Source: Trebonia sp963843745
Lineage (GTDB): Bacteria > Actinomycetota > Actinomycetes > Streptosporangiales > Streptosporangiaceae
DNA length: 64,000 nucleotides
Direction of reading: 5' to 3'
Assembly (NCBI GenBank): GCA_963843745.1
Contig: CAWJLP010000021.1
Span: forward strand, 620,001-684,000
Position numbers and translations under genes: made by a program. Below the pieces are notes generated by a model. The model saw only the letters and a program-made list of their open reading frames with translations, ran no database searches and was not told where the DNA came from. This document shows positions 17,165 through 25,359 of this stretch, piece after piece (within the stretch, counting starts at the first letter, position 1; each line of letters opens with the position of its first letter).

Positions 17165-18142
17165 ATGGCGATGACGGGCGTGGTGAAGGACGAGCTCAGC
17201 CGTATTCCGGTGATCAAGCCGTGCTGCCGGAAGACGGAGGTGTCCACGCTGCTTCGGTTCGCCGGCGGGCTGACCCTGACCGCCGGGCGGATCGTGATCG
17301 AGGCGGAGCTGGACACCGCCGCGGTGGCCCGCCGGCTGCGCGCGTCGATCGCCGAGGTGTTCGGCCACACGTCGGAGCTGCTCGTGCTGCAGCCGGGCGG
17401 ACTGCGCAAGGGCAACAGGTACGTCGTGCGGGTCTCCCGCGGCGGCGACAGCCTGGCGAGGCAGGCGGGACTGATCGACAGCTTCGGGCGCCCGGTACGC
17501 GGGCTGCCCCGGCAGGTGGTGTCGGGCGGCATCTGCGACTGCGAGGCCGCCTGGCGCGGCGCGTTCCTGGTGCACGGGTCGCTGACCGAGCCGGGCCGGT
17601 CGATGGCCCTGGAGATCACCTGCCCTGGTTCTGAGACGGCGCTGGCACTGGTGGGGGCCGCGCGGCGGCTGAAGATCTCCGCCAAGGCCCGTGAGGTGCG
17701 CGGCGTGGACCGGGTGGTGATCCGCGACGGCGAGGCGATCGCGGCGATGCTGACCAGGCTGGGGGCGCACGACAGCGTGCTGGCCTGGGAGGAGCGGCGG
17801 ATGCGCCGCGAGGTCCGCGCCACCGCCAACCGCCTGGCGAACTTCGACGACGCGAACCTGCGCCGGTCGGCCCGCGCCGCCGTCGCGGCCGGCGCCCGGG
17901 TGGAGCGCGCGCTGGAGATCCTCGGCTCCGACGCGCCCGATCACCTGGTGATGGCCGCCCGGCTGCGCGTCGCGAACCGGCAGGCGTCGCTGGAGGAGCT
18001 GGGCCAGCTCGCCGACCCGCCGCTGACCAAGGACGCGATCGCGGGCCGGATCCGCCGGCTGCTCGCGATGGCCGACCGGCGCGCCCAGGACCTCGGGCTG
18101 CCCAACACGGAAGCCTGCCTGACGGCCGACATGCTCCCCTAG
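17165..18142 (+). CDS. whiA: Sporulation transcription regulator WhiA
   Basis: The 325-residue protein starts at ATG 17165 and opens with the WhiA signature VKDELSRI. It has the N-terminal LAGLIDADG-like domain (GGICDCEAAWRGAFLVHGSLTEP) and a C-terminal helix-turn-helix (RRSARAAVAAGARVERALEI...LADPPLTKDAIAGRIRRLLAMA). In sporulating actinomycetes WhiA acts with WhiB in developmental gene control; it is also found in non-sporulating Gram-positives. It ends the uvrC-rapZ-yvcK-whiA block. Confidence 0.97.
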   Translation: MAMTGVVKDELSRIPVIKPCCRKTEVSTLLRFAGGLTLTAGRIVIEAELDTAAVARRLRASIAEVFGHTSELLVLQPGGLRKGNRYVVRVSRGGDSLARQAGLIDSFGRPVRGLPRQVVSGGICDCEAAWRGAFLVHGSLTEPGRSMALEITCPGSETALALVGAARRLKISAKAREVRGVDRVVIRDGEAIAAMLTRLGAHDSVLAWEERRMRREVRATANRLANFDDANLRRSARAAVAAGARVERALEILGSDAPDHLVMAARLRVANRQASLEELGQLADPPLTKDAIAGRIRRLLAMADRRAQDLGLPNTEACLTADMLP

Positions 18143-18167
18143 ACGCCATAGGGGATAGCTTGAGAGA

Positions 18168-19238
18168 GTGCGTTATCTGGACGTAGGCCCTGCTCCGGAG
18201 ATCTCCGCTCCTGAGACCTCCGCTCGGGAGATCCCTGCTCCGAAGATCCCTGCTCCGAAGATCTCGGCGATAGGACTGGGCACCTGGCAGTTCGGTTCTA
18301 AGGAATGGGGATACGGCACGCCGTACGCGGAGCGCGAGGCGCGGGCCATCGTCAGGCGCGCGATCGAGCTCGGCGTGACGCTGTTCGACACCGCCGAGAT
18401 CTACGGGCTCGGGCGCAGCGAGCGAATCCTCGGGCAAGCCATCTCCGAGCGTCGCGAGGACGTTTTCCTCGCGACGAAGCTGCTGCCCGTCCTGCCCGTC
18501 CCACCGGTCATCCAGCAGCGCGCGGTCGCCAGCGCGAACCGGCTCGGGGTGAGCCGGCTCGACCTGTACCAGGTGCACCAGCCGAACCCGGTGGTGCCGG
18601 ACACCGTCATCATGCGGGGCATGCGGACGCTGCAGCGGATCGGCCTGGTCGGCGAGGTCGGCGTGAGCAACTACCCGCTGGCCCGCTGGAAGGCGGCCGA
18701 GGAGGCGCTCGGCAGCCGGGTGCTGAGCAACCAGGTGCGCTTCAGCCTCGCGGCCCCGGGGCCGGCCGACGACCTGGTGCCGTACGCGGAGCGGACCGGC
18801 CATGTCGTGATCGCCTACAGCCCGCTGGCGCAGGGCTTCCTGTCCGGCCGTTACGACGGGTCGAAGCGGCCGTGGAACCGGGTCAGGTCGTTCAACGCGC
18901 TGTTCCTGCCCGTCAACCAGGAGCGGGCCGCCGGGTTGCTGCGCGTGCTGCGCGAGGTGGCGGACGCCCACGACGCCAGCTTCTCGCAGGTCGCGCTCGC
19001 CTGGCTGATCAGGAGCCCGGCCGTGGTGGCGATCCCCGGCGCGTCCAGCGTCGCGCAGCTGGAGAGCAACGTGGCCGCCGCCGAGATCGACCTGACCGAC
19101 GACGAGTGGCAGGCGCTGCGGGACGCCGCGGTCCGGTTCCGCCCGGCGACAGGCCCGGCCGTGCTGCCGGGGCTGCTGCACGCCCGGCTCGGGTCACGAG
19201 CCGGCGATCCAGGCGAGCAGAGCGGCGACCAGGGCTAG
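18168..19238 (+). CDS. Aldo/keto reductase with an N-terminal pentapeptide repeat expansion
   Basis: The 356-residue protein (GTG 18168) has the aldo/keto reductase pattern: GLGTWQFGS, FDTAEIYGLGRSERILG (catalytic Asp/Tyr), VFLATKLLP (Lys), LYQVHQPNPVVP (His) and a C-terminal AIPGASSVAQLESNV NADP-binding region. It should reduce a carbonyl with NADPH. Between the first strand and GLGTWQF there is an insertion of five 5-residue units (PEISA, PETSA, REIPA, PKIPA, PKISA), encoded by five 15-bp repeats at 18195-18269, that family members normally lack. Its 3' end overlaps the convergent MFS gene by 45 bp. Confidence 0.9.
   Translation: MRYLDVGPAPEISAPETSAREIPAPKIPAPKISAIGLGTWQFGSKEWGYGTPYAEREARAIVRRAIELGVTLFDTAEIYGLGRSERILGQAISERREDVFLATKLLPVLPVPPVIQQRAVASANRLGVSRLDLYQVHQPNPVVPDTVIMRGMRTLQRIGLVGEVGVSNYPLARWKAAEEALGSRVLSNQVRFSLAAPGPADDLVPYAERTGHVVIAYSPLAQGFLSGRYDGSKRPWNRVRSFNALFLPVNQERAAGLLRVLREVADAHDASFSQVALAWLIRSPAVVAIPGASSVAQLESNVAAAEIDLTDDEWQALRDAAVRFRPATGPAVLPGLLHARLGSRAGDPGEQSGDQG
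18195..18269 (+). repeat. Five in-frame 15-bp tandem repeats inside the aldo/keto reductase
   Basis: Units start at 18195, 18210, 18225, 18240 and 18255 and follow CCGAAGATCCCTGCT with substitutions. The 15-bp period keeps the frame open and adds about 25 residues in place of the short N-terminal turn. Confidence 0.85.
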
Positions 19239-20411
19239 AACCGAGACCGTGGTCAGGCCCGTGCTGAGGCCGACCGCGGTGGCGAGGAACCCGATCGTCG
19301 GGGGCCCGAGCAGGAAGCCGGCGTAGCCGAGGGTGGACGCGGCCGCGACCCCGTTCGGCCCGGCGACCAGGCCGGCCCGCGTCATGGCGGCGGGGAACAT
19401 GTTGGCCACCCCGAGCCCGGTCAGCGCGAAGCCCGCCAGCACCACGGGGACGGACGGCGCGAGCGCGGCGGCGAGCATCCCCGCGCAGGCGGTGAGCCCG
19501 CCGAGCACCAGGACCCTGGTCTGCCCGAGCCGGACCAGCAGCCAGCTGCCCGCCAGCCGACCGCAGGCCTCGGCCAGCGCGAACGCGGCGTAGCCCGCCG
19601 CCGCCAGCCGCGGCCCGGCGCCGAGGTCCTGCCGCAGGTGCAGTGCCCCCCAGTCGCCGATGGCCCCCTCGCCGTACGCGGAGCACAGCGCGATCAACCC
19701 GAACAGCAGCACCACGCGCCAGCCGCGGCCGATACCGCGCCGGCTGGCACGGCCCCCTTGGTCGGCGCCGCTGTCCGGACTGACACTGCTGTCCGCGACA
19801 GCGCCCTGACCGCCGGCCCCCTCCCGCGGGTCCGGTATCTCGCCGGTGACCGCGCCCGCCGCCGCCAGCGGGTGCGTGAGCAGCGTCCGCCCCCACCACG
19901 CGGTCACCGCCAGCCCCGCCGCGCAGACCAGGGCGAAGTGCGGCAACGGCGCCAGGTACGGGGCGAGCAGCCCGCCGAGAGCGGCCCCGGCCAGGCCGCC
20001 GAAGCTCCACGCGGCGTGGAACGACGGCATCACCGGGCGGCGCAGCGCGGCCACCACGCTGATCGCGAGGCTGTTCATCGACACGTTCAGGCTGCCGTAC
20101 GCCGCGCCGAACACCAGGAGCGCGAGCGCCAGCGCCACCGCCGATCTGGCCAGCGGCGGCAGCAGCAGCGCGAACGACAGCAGGATCGCGCTGCCGACGG
20201 TCATCCGGCCCGCCCCGAACCGGCGGCAGAGCGCGCCGGAGATCGTCATGGTGGCGATGGCGCCGCCGGACAGCCCGAGCAGCGCGAGCCCCAGCACCGC
20301 GGGCGACGCGTGCGTCGCGGCCTTGATGGCGGGAATCCGCACCGCCCAGGTGGCGAAGACGAAACCATCGACAGCGAAGAATGCAGTAGCGGCGGCCCGG
20401 ACGCTGGTCAT
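19194..20411 (-). CDS. MFS transporter
   Basis: The 405-residue protein starts at ATG 20411 (MTSVRAAATAFFAVDGFVFATWAVR). It has about 12 hydrophobic helices, an MFS-like loop between helices 2 and 3 (GALCRRFGAGRM) and a hydrophilic central loop near residues 200-240. The pattern (FFAVDGFVFATWAVRIPAIK, SLNVSMNSLA) is like a sugar/fucose-type permease subgroup that often pairs with ROK regulators. It is divergent from a ROK-family gene, which supports substrate-responsive control. The substrate is unknown. Confidence 0.85.
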   Translation of the reverse strand: MTSVRAAATAFFAVDGFVFATWAVRIPAIKAATHASPAVLGLALLGLSGGAIATMTISGALCRRFGAGRMTVGSAILLSFALLLPPLARSAVALALALLVFGAAYGSLNVSMNSLAISVVAALRRPVMPSFHAAWSFGGLAGAALGGLLAPYLAPLPHFALVCAAGLAVTAWWGRTLLTHPLAAAGAVTGEIPDPREGAGGQGAVADSSVSPDSGADQGGRASRRGIGRGWRVVLLFGLIALCSAYGEGAIGDWGALHLRQDLGAGPRLAAAGYAAFALAEACGRLAGSWLLVRLGQTRVLVLGGLTACAGMLAAALAPSVPVVLAGFALTGLGVANMFPAAMTRAGLVAGPNGVAAASTLGYAGFLLGPPTIGFLATAVGLSTGLTTVSVLALVAALLAWIAGS

Positions 20412-20515
20412 ATCGTGACGCGAGTCAACAGGACGCGGTATTTTGTTTAGCAACTGCACAAAACCAGGATACGGGCAGGACTGGATGAGGACAATGACCA
20501 CCGGGTGGAGCTAAC

Positions 20516-21823
20516 GTGCCGGGCCCGCCTGACCGCCGGGAACAGGCCCCGCCCGCGCACACTTCGCCCCCGCAGACCAGGCACGACCGAGGCGGCCTGC
20601 CCGGTGCCGCGCTCACGCTGATCCACACCGGGCAGGCGCCCACCAGGTCCGCGCTGACCGCGGCGCTGGGCGTCACCAGGGCCACGGCCGGCGCCGTCAC
20701 CAGCGAACTTCGCGACCTGGGGCTGATCCAGGTCGACACCGGTACCCGGGCCGGCACCCAGGGCCGGCCGTCACACGGCCTGGCGATCGACCCCGGCGGG
20801 CCGGTGGCCCTCGCGGTCCAGCTGCATCCCGACGGCTTCGCGGTCGCCCTGGTCGGGCTCGGCGGCCGGATCGTGGCCGAGACCAGCCGTCAGGTCCCGG
20901 CCCCCGGCGATCCCGCGCGTGCCCTGGCGCCGCTCGCGGCGGCCGGCGCCGGGCTGCTGGCGCAATCCGGCCGGCCCTGCGTCGGCGCGGCGCTCGCGGT
21001 GCCGAGCGCGGTCTCAGAGCCGGAAGGAGCCGCGGTCAGCCCGCTCTACCTCGGCTGGCCCACCGGCGCCAAGGTCAGGGACGTGTTCGGCGGGCTGCTG
21101 GCCGACCAGCTGACCGAGCTTGGCATCGGCGGCGTCGGCGCGGGCCCGGCCGGCGCCATGACCTGCGTCGCGGTCAACGACGTCAACGCGGCCGCGCTGG
21201 CGGAATACCGGCACGGCGCGGGCCGTGGCGCCGGGTACCTGCTGGTTGTCGCCGCTGAGCACCGCGGCGTCGGCGGCGCGCTCGTGCTGCGCGGCGCGCT
21301 CTACACGGGAAGCGGCGGCCTGTCGATGGAGGCCGGGCACGTCAGCGTCGACCCGAACGGCCGCCCGTGCCCGTGCGGCAACCGGGGCTGTCTCAACGTG
21401 GAGACCGACGCCGAGCGCTTCATGGCGGCGGCGGGCCTCGTCCCTGCCCAGGACACCGCGGTGCTTGACCAGGCCATCGCCGCGCTCCGCGCCGGGTACG
21501 CGACCGACCCGCGAGTGCGGGCGGCCGTCAGCACCCTCGTCCAGCACCTCGGGCTCGGCCTGGCCGGCCTCATCAACGTGGTCAACCCGGACCGGGTGCT
21601 GCTCGGCGGCCTGCACAAGCACCTGCTGCTCGCCGCCCCCGACCAGCTCCGCGAGGCCGTCGCGCTGCGCAGCCCGTGGGGCCGCGGGGCGGGAGTCCCG
21701 ATCCACCCCTGCGCCCTCGACGACGGCGGCCTGATCGGCGCCGCCGAGCTCGCCTGGCAGCCGGTCCTCGACGACCCGTCGCTCGTCGCGCGGCTCGCTC
21801 AGGGACCGCCAAGCAAGTCGTAA
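20516..21823 (+). CDS. ROK-family transcriptional regulator
   Basis: A 435-residue protein from GTG 20516. A winged HTH occupies about residues 30-75 (LIHTGQAPTRSALTAALGVTRATAGAVTSELRDLGLI). A ROK kinase-like domain follows, with the ROK zinc-site signature GHVSVDPNGRPCPCGNRGCLNVE near residues 278-300. Such NagC/XylR-type proteins repress sugar uptake or catabolism genes. It is divergent from the MFS gene with a 104-bp shared promoter region, so that transporter is the likely target. Confidence 0.9.
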   Translation: MPGPPDRREQAPPAHTSPPQTRHDRGGLPGAALTLIHTGQAPTRSALTAALGVTRATAGAVTSELRDLGLIQVDTGTRAGTQGRPSHGLAIDPGGPVALAVQLHPDGFAVALVGLGGRIVAETSRQVPAPGDPARALAPLAAAGAGLLAQSGRPCVGAALAVPSAVSEPEGAAVSPLYLGWPTGAKVRDVFGGLLADQLTELGIGGVGAGPAGAMTCVAVNDVNAAALAEYRHGAGRGAGYLLVVAAEHRGVGGALVLRGALYTGSGGLSMEAGHVSVDPNGRPCPCGNRGCLNVETDAERFMAAAGLVPAQDTAVLDQAIAALRAGYATDPRVRAAVSTLVQHLGLGLAGLINVVNPDRVLLGGLHKHLLLAAPDQLREAVALRSPWGRGAGVPIHPCALDDGGLIGAAELAWQPVLDDPSLVARLAQGPPSKS

Positions 21824-22155
21824 GGCAGGTAGCTGTCCGGGCCGGTCTTCAGGAACACCACGGTGGGACACGCGGCGGGCTGGCCTGCCATCGAGACCGC
21901 GAGCAGCTGCTGCCGCGGCCCGAGCGGCGGGTAATCGGCGGCGACGCGCAGCGGCAGCGGGCTGCCGGCCTTCGCCTGCCGCAAGGTCTCCGCCGAACCG
22001 GGCCCCTGGTCGTTCTCGTAGTCGCGGACGCGCCAGTGCACCCAGGAGCCGGCGGCCTGGCCTGGCCAGACGTGGTAGGTGCCGCGGTACCAGACCGTGA
22101 CCGCGACGGCGGCCAGGAGCACGACCGCCAGCGCGGCGACCGCTCTGCGCGCCAC
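21799..22155 (-). CDS. Hypothetical membrane-anchored protein
   Basis: A 118-residue protein with one N-terminal hydrophobic segment (RRAVAALAVVLLAAVAVTVWY), probably an uncleaved membrane anchor. The rest would be extracytoplasmic. I recognise no domain. Five bases separate it from the upstream lipoprotein gene, suggesting a two-gene envelope operon. It overlaps the convergent ROK gene by 25 bp. Confidence 0.65.
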   Translation of the reverse strand: MARRAVAALAVVLLAAVAVTVWYRGTYHVWPGQAAGSWVHWRVRDYENDQGPGSAETLRQAKAGSPLPLRVAADYPPLGPRQQLLAVSMAGQPAACPTVVFLKTGPDSYLPYDLLGGP

Positions 22156-22159
22156 GGGC

Positions 22160-23167
22160 TCAGCAGCCGTGCTGGCTGGCCAGGCTCTGTGCCGTGGCCG
22201 CGAGCGCCTGAGCCTCGGTGATGATCGTCTTGCCCTGGCCCTGCACGGCGGAAATGGAGTTCCACGCGCTCGCCAGCGCTGTGTTGCCCGTGCCGATGGC
22301 CGAGGCGGGATTCACCGTGGGCGCGGCGTGCAGGCTCTGCAGGGTGCTCAGGTCGGTATTCACGTTGGACACCGCCGTCTGGACGCTCTGGATGCCCCCG
22401 ACCTGGAGGTTCTCCACGTCGCCCGTGAGGGTGTTGAGATCGCTTCCGACCGTGGCGGAATCCTGGCCCACGGTGGTCGCGTCCCCGGCGGCGGCGGGGC
22501 ACGAGTCGTGCTGCTCGCGGGCGTAATCCGCCTGTTCCTGCGCGTAGTCGCGCTTCATCTGGTTCACGGCGCCGGTCAGGCTCGTGCTGCCGGTGAGCGC
22601 GGAGTTGGCGCGCTGCAGGGTGGCGAGGTCCGTCTCGAGCGCCTGCTGGGCGCCGGTGACCTGCTGCTCCTGGCCGGCCGAGGCGGCCACGGTCGCCTGC
22701 TGCTGCAGCAGCGCCTGCTGATGGGCCGCCACGAAACGGGCGAGCGGGCCGGCCTGCGTGTTCGCGTTCCACCCGGCCGTTTCGAAGCCGGTGCAGGTCG
22801 CATGGCCGACGGAGGCGCCGGACTCGTCCATGACGACCGCCTCGTAGGTCTCGCCGGCGCTCATCAGGTCGCACTGCTCGGTGAGATCGCCCACGGACCC
22901 CGCGTTGGGGGTGCTGGACCAGACCATGCCGCCGCCGGTCAGGTTCGTGATCAGCGTGTCGCACTCGGACGAGCGGCCCGGGGTGACGATGACCTCGGCG
23001 TCGTAATGCTGCGCGTAGACAGTGCACGTGTTCATGCTGGACGGGACGCTGCTGCTTGTCCCGCTGGCGCTGCCGCCCTTGGAGATGAAGGGGACGTGGC
23101 AGCCGGCCAGCGACGCCGCGACAGCGGCAGCCGCGATCGCGCATCGCAGCGCGGGAAGTCTGCTCAT
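22160..23167 (-). CDS. Putative lipoprotein, helical, unknown function
   Basis: The 335-residue protein has a clear lipoprotein signal: RCAIAAAAVAASLAGC with the lipobox LAGC, cysteine at residue 23. The mature part starts with a Ser/Gly linker. A short Cys-containing domain follows (TCTVYAQHYDAEVIV...ECDTLITNL), and then long Ala/Gln/Ser/Thr-rich stretches (HQQALLQQQATVAASAGQEQ, LETDLATLQRANSAL) that look helical or coiled. No enzyme motif is visible. It is probably anchored on the outer face of the membrane and co-expressed with the following small membrane protein. Confidence 0.75.
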   Translation of the reverse strand: MSRLPALRCAIAAAAVAASLAGCHVPFISKGGSASGTSSSVPSSMNTCTVYAQHYDAEVIVTPGRSSECDTLITNLTGGGMVWSSTPNAGSVGDLTEQCDLMSAGETYEAVVMDESGASVGHATCTGFETAGWNANTQAGPLARFVAAHQQALLQQQATVAASAGQEQQVTGAQQALETDLATLQRANSALTGSTSLTGAVNQMKRDYAQEQADYAREQHDSCPAAAGDATTVGQDSATVGSDLNTLTGDVENLQVGGIQSVQTAVSNVNTDLSTLQSLHAAPTVNPASAIGTGNTALASAWNSISAVQGQGKTIITEAQALAATAQSLASQHGC

Positions 23168-23252
23168 CTTCGCCCCCTCGAGTCACTCCTTTGTACTTGA
23201 CGCGGCGGCGGCGGATCGGGTTGTCGCGCCAACTGGGTCTTAGGGTTGGCGC

Positions 23253-23792
23253 GTGGGCATCGAGATCGTCTTCGAGACGCACTCCACGACCGAGGACAAC
23301 GAGGCGGGCCGGGCGACCGGGTGGCTGCCGGGACGGCTGTCCGAACAGGGCAGGGCGCAGGCGCGCGAGCTCGGGCGGCGGCGGGCCCTGGACGGGATCG
23401 CGGCGGTGTTCTGCTCCGACCTGCGGCGCGCCGTGCAGACGGCGGAGCTCGCCTTCGACGGATCGGGCGTTCCCTTGCTGCACGACTGGCGGCTGCGCGA
23501 ATGCGACTACGGCGAGCTGAACGGGATGCCCGCCGCGCAGATGCACGCCGGGCGGCGGGGCCACCTGGACGTGCCGTACCCGGGCGGGGAGAGCTGGCGG
23601 CAGGCGGTCGGGCGCGGCGAGCGGTTCCTCGCCGACCTGCCGTCGCGCTGGGACGGCCGGCGGATCGTGGTCATCGGGCACGTCGCGACCCGGTGGGCGC
23701 TGGATCACGCCCTGCGCGGCGTCCCGGTCGAGCAGCTGATGGCGGAGGACTTCGGCTGGCGCCCCGGATGGTCCTACGTGCTTGACACCTAG
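23253..23792 (+). CDS. Histidine phosphatase (phosphoglycerate-mutase-like)
   Basis: A 179-residue protein from GTG 23253. The usual RHGE motif appears as ETHS (IVFETHSTTEDNEAGRATGWLPGRLSEQG), keeping the histidine but not the preceding Arg. The other phosphatase features are present: FCSDLRRAVQTAELAF, the acid/base region RECDYGELNGM and a second histidine in VVIGHVATRWAL. Loss of the Arg is unusual, though some actinobacterial members show it. The substrate is unknown. The promoter region is shared with the divergent lipoprotein gene. Confidence 0.85.
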   Translation: MGIEIVFETHSTTEDNEAGRATGWLPGRLSEQGRAQARELGRRRALDGIAAVFCSDLRRAVQTAELAFDGSGVPLLHDWRLRECDYGELNGMPAAQMHAGRRGHLDVPYPGGESWRQAVGRGERFLADLPSRWDGRRIVVIGHVATRWALDHALRGVPVEQLMAEDFGWRPGWSYVLDT

Positions 23793-23818
23793 CGTTGCGA
23801 GGCATAGATTTCCTTGGC

Positions 23819-24142
23819 ATGAACAGGGAACGGCTGAAGGGGCACCTGGACCTGCTGCTGCTGTCCGTGCTCGCGGCGGGGCCTGCCCACGGGTACGCGA
23901 TCATCACGGCGCTGCGCGCGCGGAGCGAGGGCATGTTCGACCTGCCGGAGGGCACCGTCTACCCGGCGCTGCACCGGCTGGAGGACGCGGGGCTGCTGGC
24001 CAGCTCGTGGGCGGACGCGGACGGCCGCAAGCGGCGAGTGTACGCGCTGACCAGCGACGGCGAGGCCGCGCTGGCCGCGCAGCGGACCGAGTGGAAGCGC
24101 TTCGCCGGCGGGGTCCAGGCGGTTGTGGGGTGGCAGGCGTGA
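23819..24142 (+). CDS. PadR-family transcriptional regulator
   Basis: A 107-residue winged-helix protein. ATG 23819 gives the typical PadR start MNRERLKGHLDLLLLSVL; the frame is open slightly further upstream. It has HGYAIITALRARSEG (helix-turn-helix) and the wing TVYPALHRLEDAGLL...GRKRRVYALTSDGEAAL. It overlaps the next gene by GTGA. Pairs of PadR regulators and HAAS membrane proteins are common: the regulator controls the membrane partner and often an ABC transporter. Confidence 0.92.
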   Translation: MNRERLKGHLDLLLLSVLAAGPAHGYAIITALRARSEGMFDLPEGTVYPALHRLEDAGLLASSWADADGRKRRVYALTSDGEAALAAQRTEWKRFAGGVQAVVGWQA

Positions 24143-24921
24143 CCGGGGACCTGATCGCCGGCTACCTGACCGAACTCAGGGCCAGCCTGCGCCGTCTCCC
24201 GCGGGAGCGCACCGCGGAGATCCTCGCTGAAGCCGAGGACCACCTGCGGGAATCCGCCGCGGCGGGGGTCGCGATCGGGATGACGCAGCGGGAAGCGCAA
24301 GAGGCCGCGATCTCAGCGTTCGGCTCGGTACGGGCAGTGGTGCGGGCGCACAGCGTCCGCCCGCGGCAGGTGGCGGCCGACCTGGTGCTGACGGGCCTGC
24401 GGCTCGGCTGGACCGGGATGTTCGCCATCGCGGCCAGCGGCTTCGTCGCGCTGGCCATGAACCACCTGGCCGGCTGGAGCTTCGTCGGCGGCACGCCCGC
24501 GCCCGCGGGCACGTATACGGCGGCGCAGTGCGCGCACTGGCTGTCGAACTGGCCGGACGCCGGAACCTGCGGCCAGGCGGCGGTGCTGGAGGCGGCCAGC
24601 GACGCGGTGTCGCTGCGGGTGATCGTCGGCGGCCTCGGCGGCCTGCTGCTGCTCGGCTGCTACCTGCTCGCCGTGGTGTACTGGCGGCGCCGCGCCCCTG
24701 TCCCGGTGCTGCCCAGCGGGTTCTTCCCGCTGGCCGCGGCGGCCGTCTTCACGGCAGGCGCGCTCGCGCTCATCGTGTGCACGTTCACCGGCGGCCCGTT
24801 CGGCGCCTCGGGCGCCCCGGGCGGCCCGGGCGTCTTCCTGAGCGGCGCCATCGTGGCGGCGACCGCCGCGGTCGCCTTCGCCGCCCGCGCCCGCCACATC
24901 CTCCGCCCAGCCCGCCGCTGA
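24139..24921 (+). CDS. HAAS-domain membrane protein
   Basis: A 260-residue protein starting at GTG 24139, translationally coupled to the PadR gene. The N-terminus (LIAGYLTELRASLRRLPRERTAEILAEAEDHLRE...TQREAQEAAISAFGS) is a HAAS (helical, alpha-alpha) signalling domain that usually binds PadR-type partners. It is followed by about four transmembrane segments. It probably acts as a membrane-linked sensor or anti-regulator for PadR. The function is inferred from family context. Confidence 0.82.
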   Translation: MTGDLIAGYLTELRASLRRLPRERTAEILAEAEDHLRESAAAGVAIGMTQREAQEAAISAFGSVRAVVRAHSVRPRQVAADLVLTGLRLGWTGMFAIAASGFVALAMNHLAGWSFVGGTPAPAGTYTAAQCAHWLSNWPDAGTCGQAAVLEAASDAVSLRVIVGGLGGLLLLGCYLLAVVYWRRRAPVPVLPSGFFPLAAAAVFTAGALALIVCTFTGGPFGASGAPGGPGVFLSGAIVAATAAVAFAARARHILRPARR

Positions 24922-24938
24922 CGGGTGGCCGCCGCCCG

Positions 24939-25006
24939 CAGCCAGCCAGCCCCGCAGCCAGTCAGCCCCGCAGCCAGTCAGCCCCGCAGCCAGCCAGCCA
25001 GCCCCG
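24939..25006. repeat. 16-bp tandem repeats, four copies
   Basis: The unit CAGCCAGTCAGCCCCG is repeated at 24939, 24955, 24971 and 24987; the last copy carries an extra 4-bp CAGC step. It lies just after the HAAS gene stop and is non-coding. Confidence 0.85.
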
Positions 25007-25081
25007 CAGCGGCGGTGTGGCCCACAGCACCAATAGATCCGCACCTGTGGCCCACACCGCCAATCGCCCCGTGCCCAATCG

Positions 25082-25101
25082 GTGATAACAGCAAGAAGCG
25101 G
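25082..25101 (+). repeat. Dispersed intergenic element, copy 2
   Basis: GTGATAACAGCAAGAAGCGG, one substitution at the first base relative to the consensus. Confidence 0.85.
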
Positions 25102-25146
25102 GCCGCTGGGCGAAGATGGTGGATAGAAGGAAGATGGTGGATAGAA

Positions 25147-25194
25147 GATGGTGGATAGTTGTGCACCCTCTGGGGTGCCTAACTATCCACCATC
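25147..25194. terminator. Compound hairpin with 14-bp outer and 6-bp inner stem
   Basis: Outer arms 25147-25160 (GATGGTGGATAGTT) and 25181-25194 are exact complements. An inner stem GCACCC-tctg-GGGTGC sits within. A 32-bp block of this hairpin (25159-25190) is identical at 51120-51151. Confidence 0.75.
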
Positions 25195-25215
25195 GTGCGA
25201 TCGCCCCGCCTCAGA

Positions 25216-25235
25216 GCTGATAACAGCAAGAAGTG
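25216..25235 (+). repeat. Dispersed intergenic element, copy 3
   Basis: GCTGATAACAGCAAGAAGTG; it diverges from the consensus at its 3' end (GTG in place of GCGG). Confidence 0.8.
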
Positions 25236-25261
25236 TCCCGCCTCGGGTCATGCCCCACCCC

Positions 25262-25280
25262 CGATAACAGCAAGAAGCGG
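25262..25280 (+). repeat. Dispersed intergenic element, copy 4
   Basis: CGATAACAGCAAGAAGCGG, lacking the T that pairs the first mini-stem. Confidence 0.8.
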
Positions 25281-25306
25281 CCGGGCAGGCCGCGTCCCCG
25301 TCATGT

Positions 25307-25330
25307 CGATTGCGCAATATTGCGCAATCG
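25307..25330. terminator. 24-bp perfect palindrome with TTGCGCAA cores
   Basis: CGATTGCGCAAT followed directly by its reverse complement, with no loop, 29 bp downstream of the moeA stop (minus strand). It shares TCGATTGCGCAA with the inverted repeat at 11662-11716. It could be an extruding terminator or a protein-binding site. Confidence 0.6.
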
Positions 25331-25359
25331 GCGGGGCTTGACCCGGGCAGAGCACCGGG

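Larger units (their letters stand above)
24922..25359. other. 438-bp convergent gap packed with repeats and three copies of the dispersed element
   Basis: The gap between the HAAS gene and moeA holds several repeats. These are 16-bp tandem repeats (24939-25006), a direct duplication of TGTGGCCCACA (25014-25060), element copies at 25082, 25216 and 25262, two direct copies of GATGGTGGATAGAAG upstream of a compound hairpin (25147-25194), and a 24-bp palindrome (25307-25330). I see no supportable coding frame. Confidence 0.8.

Noticed and set aside
24939..25006. Tandem repeats as a possible CRISPR array
   Set aside because: The units are contiguous with no spacers and no cas genes are present.
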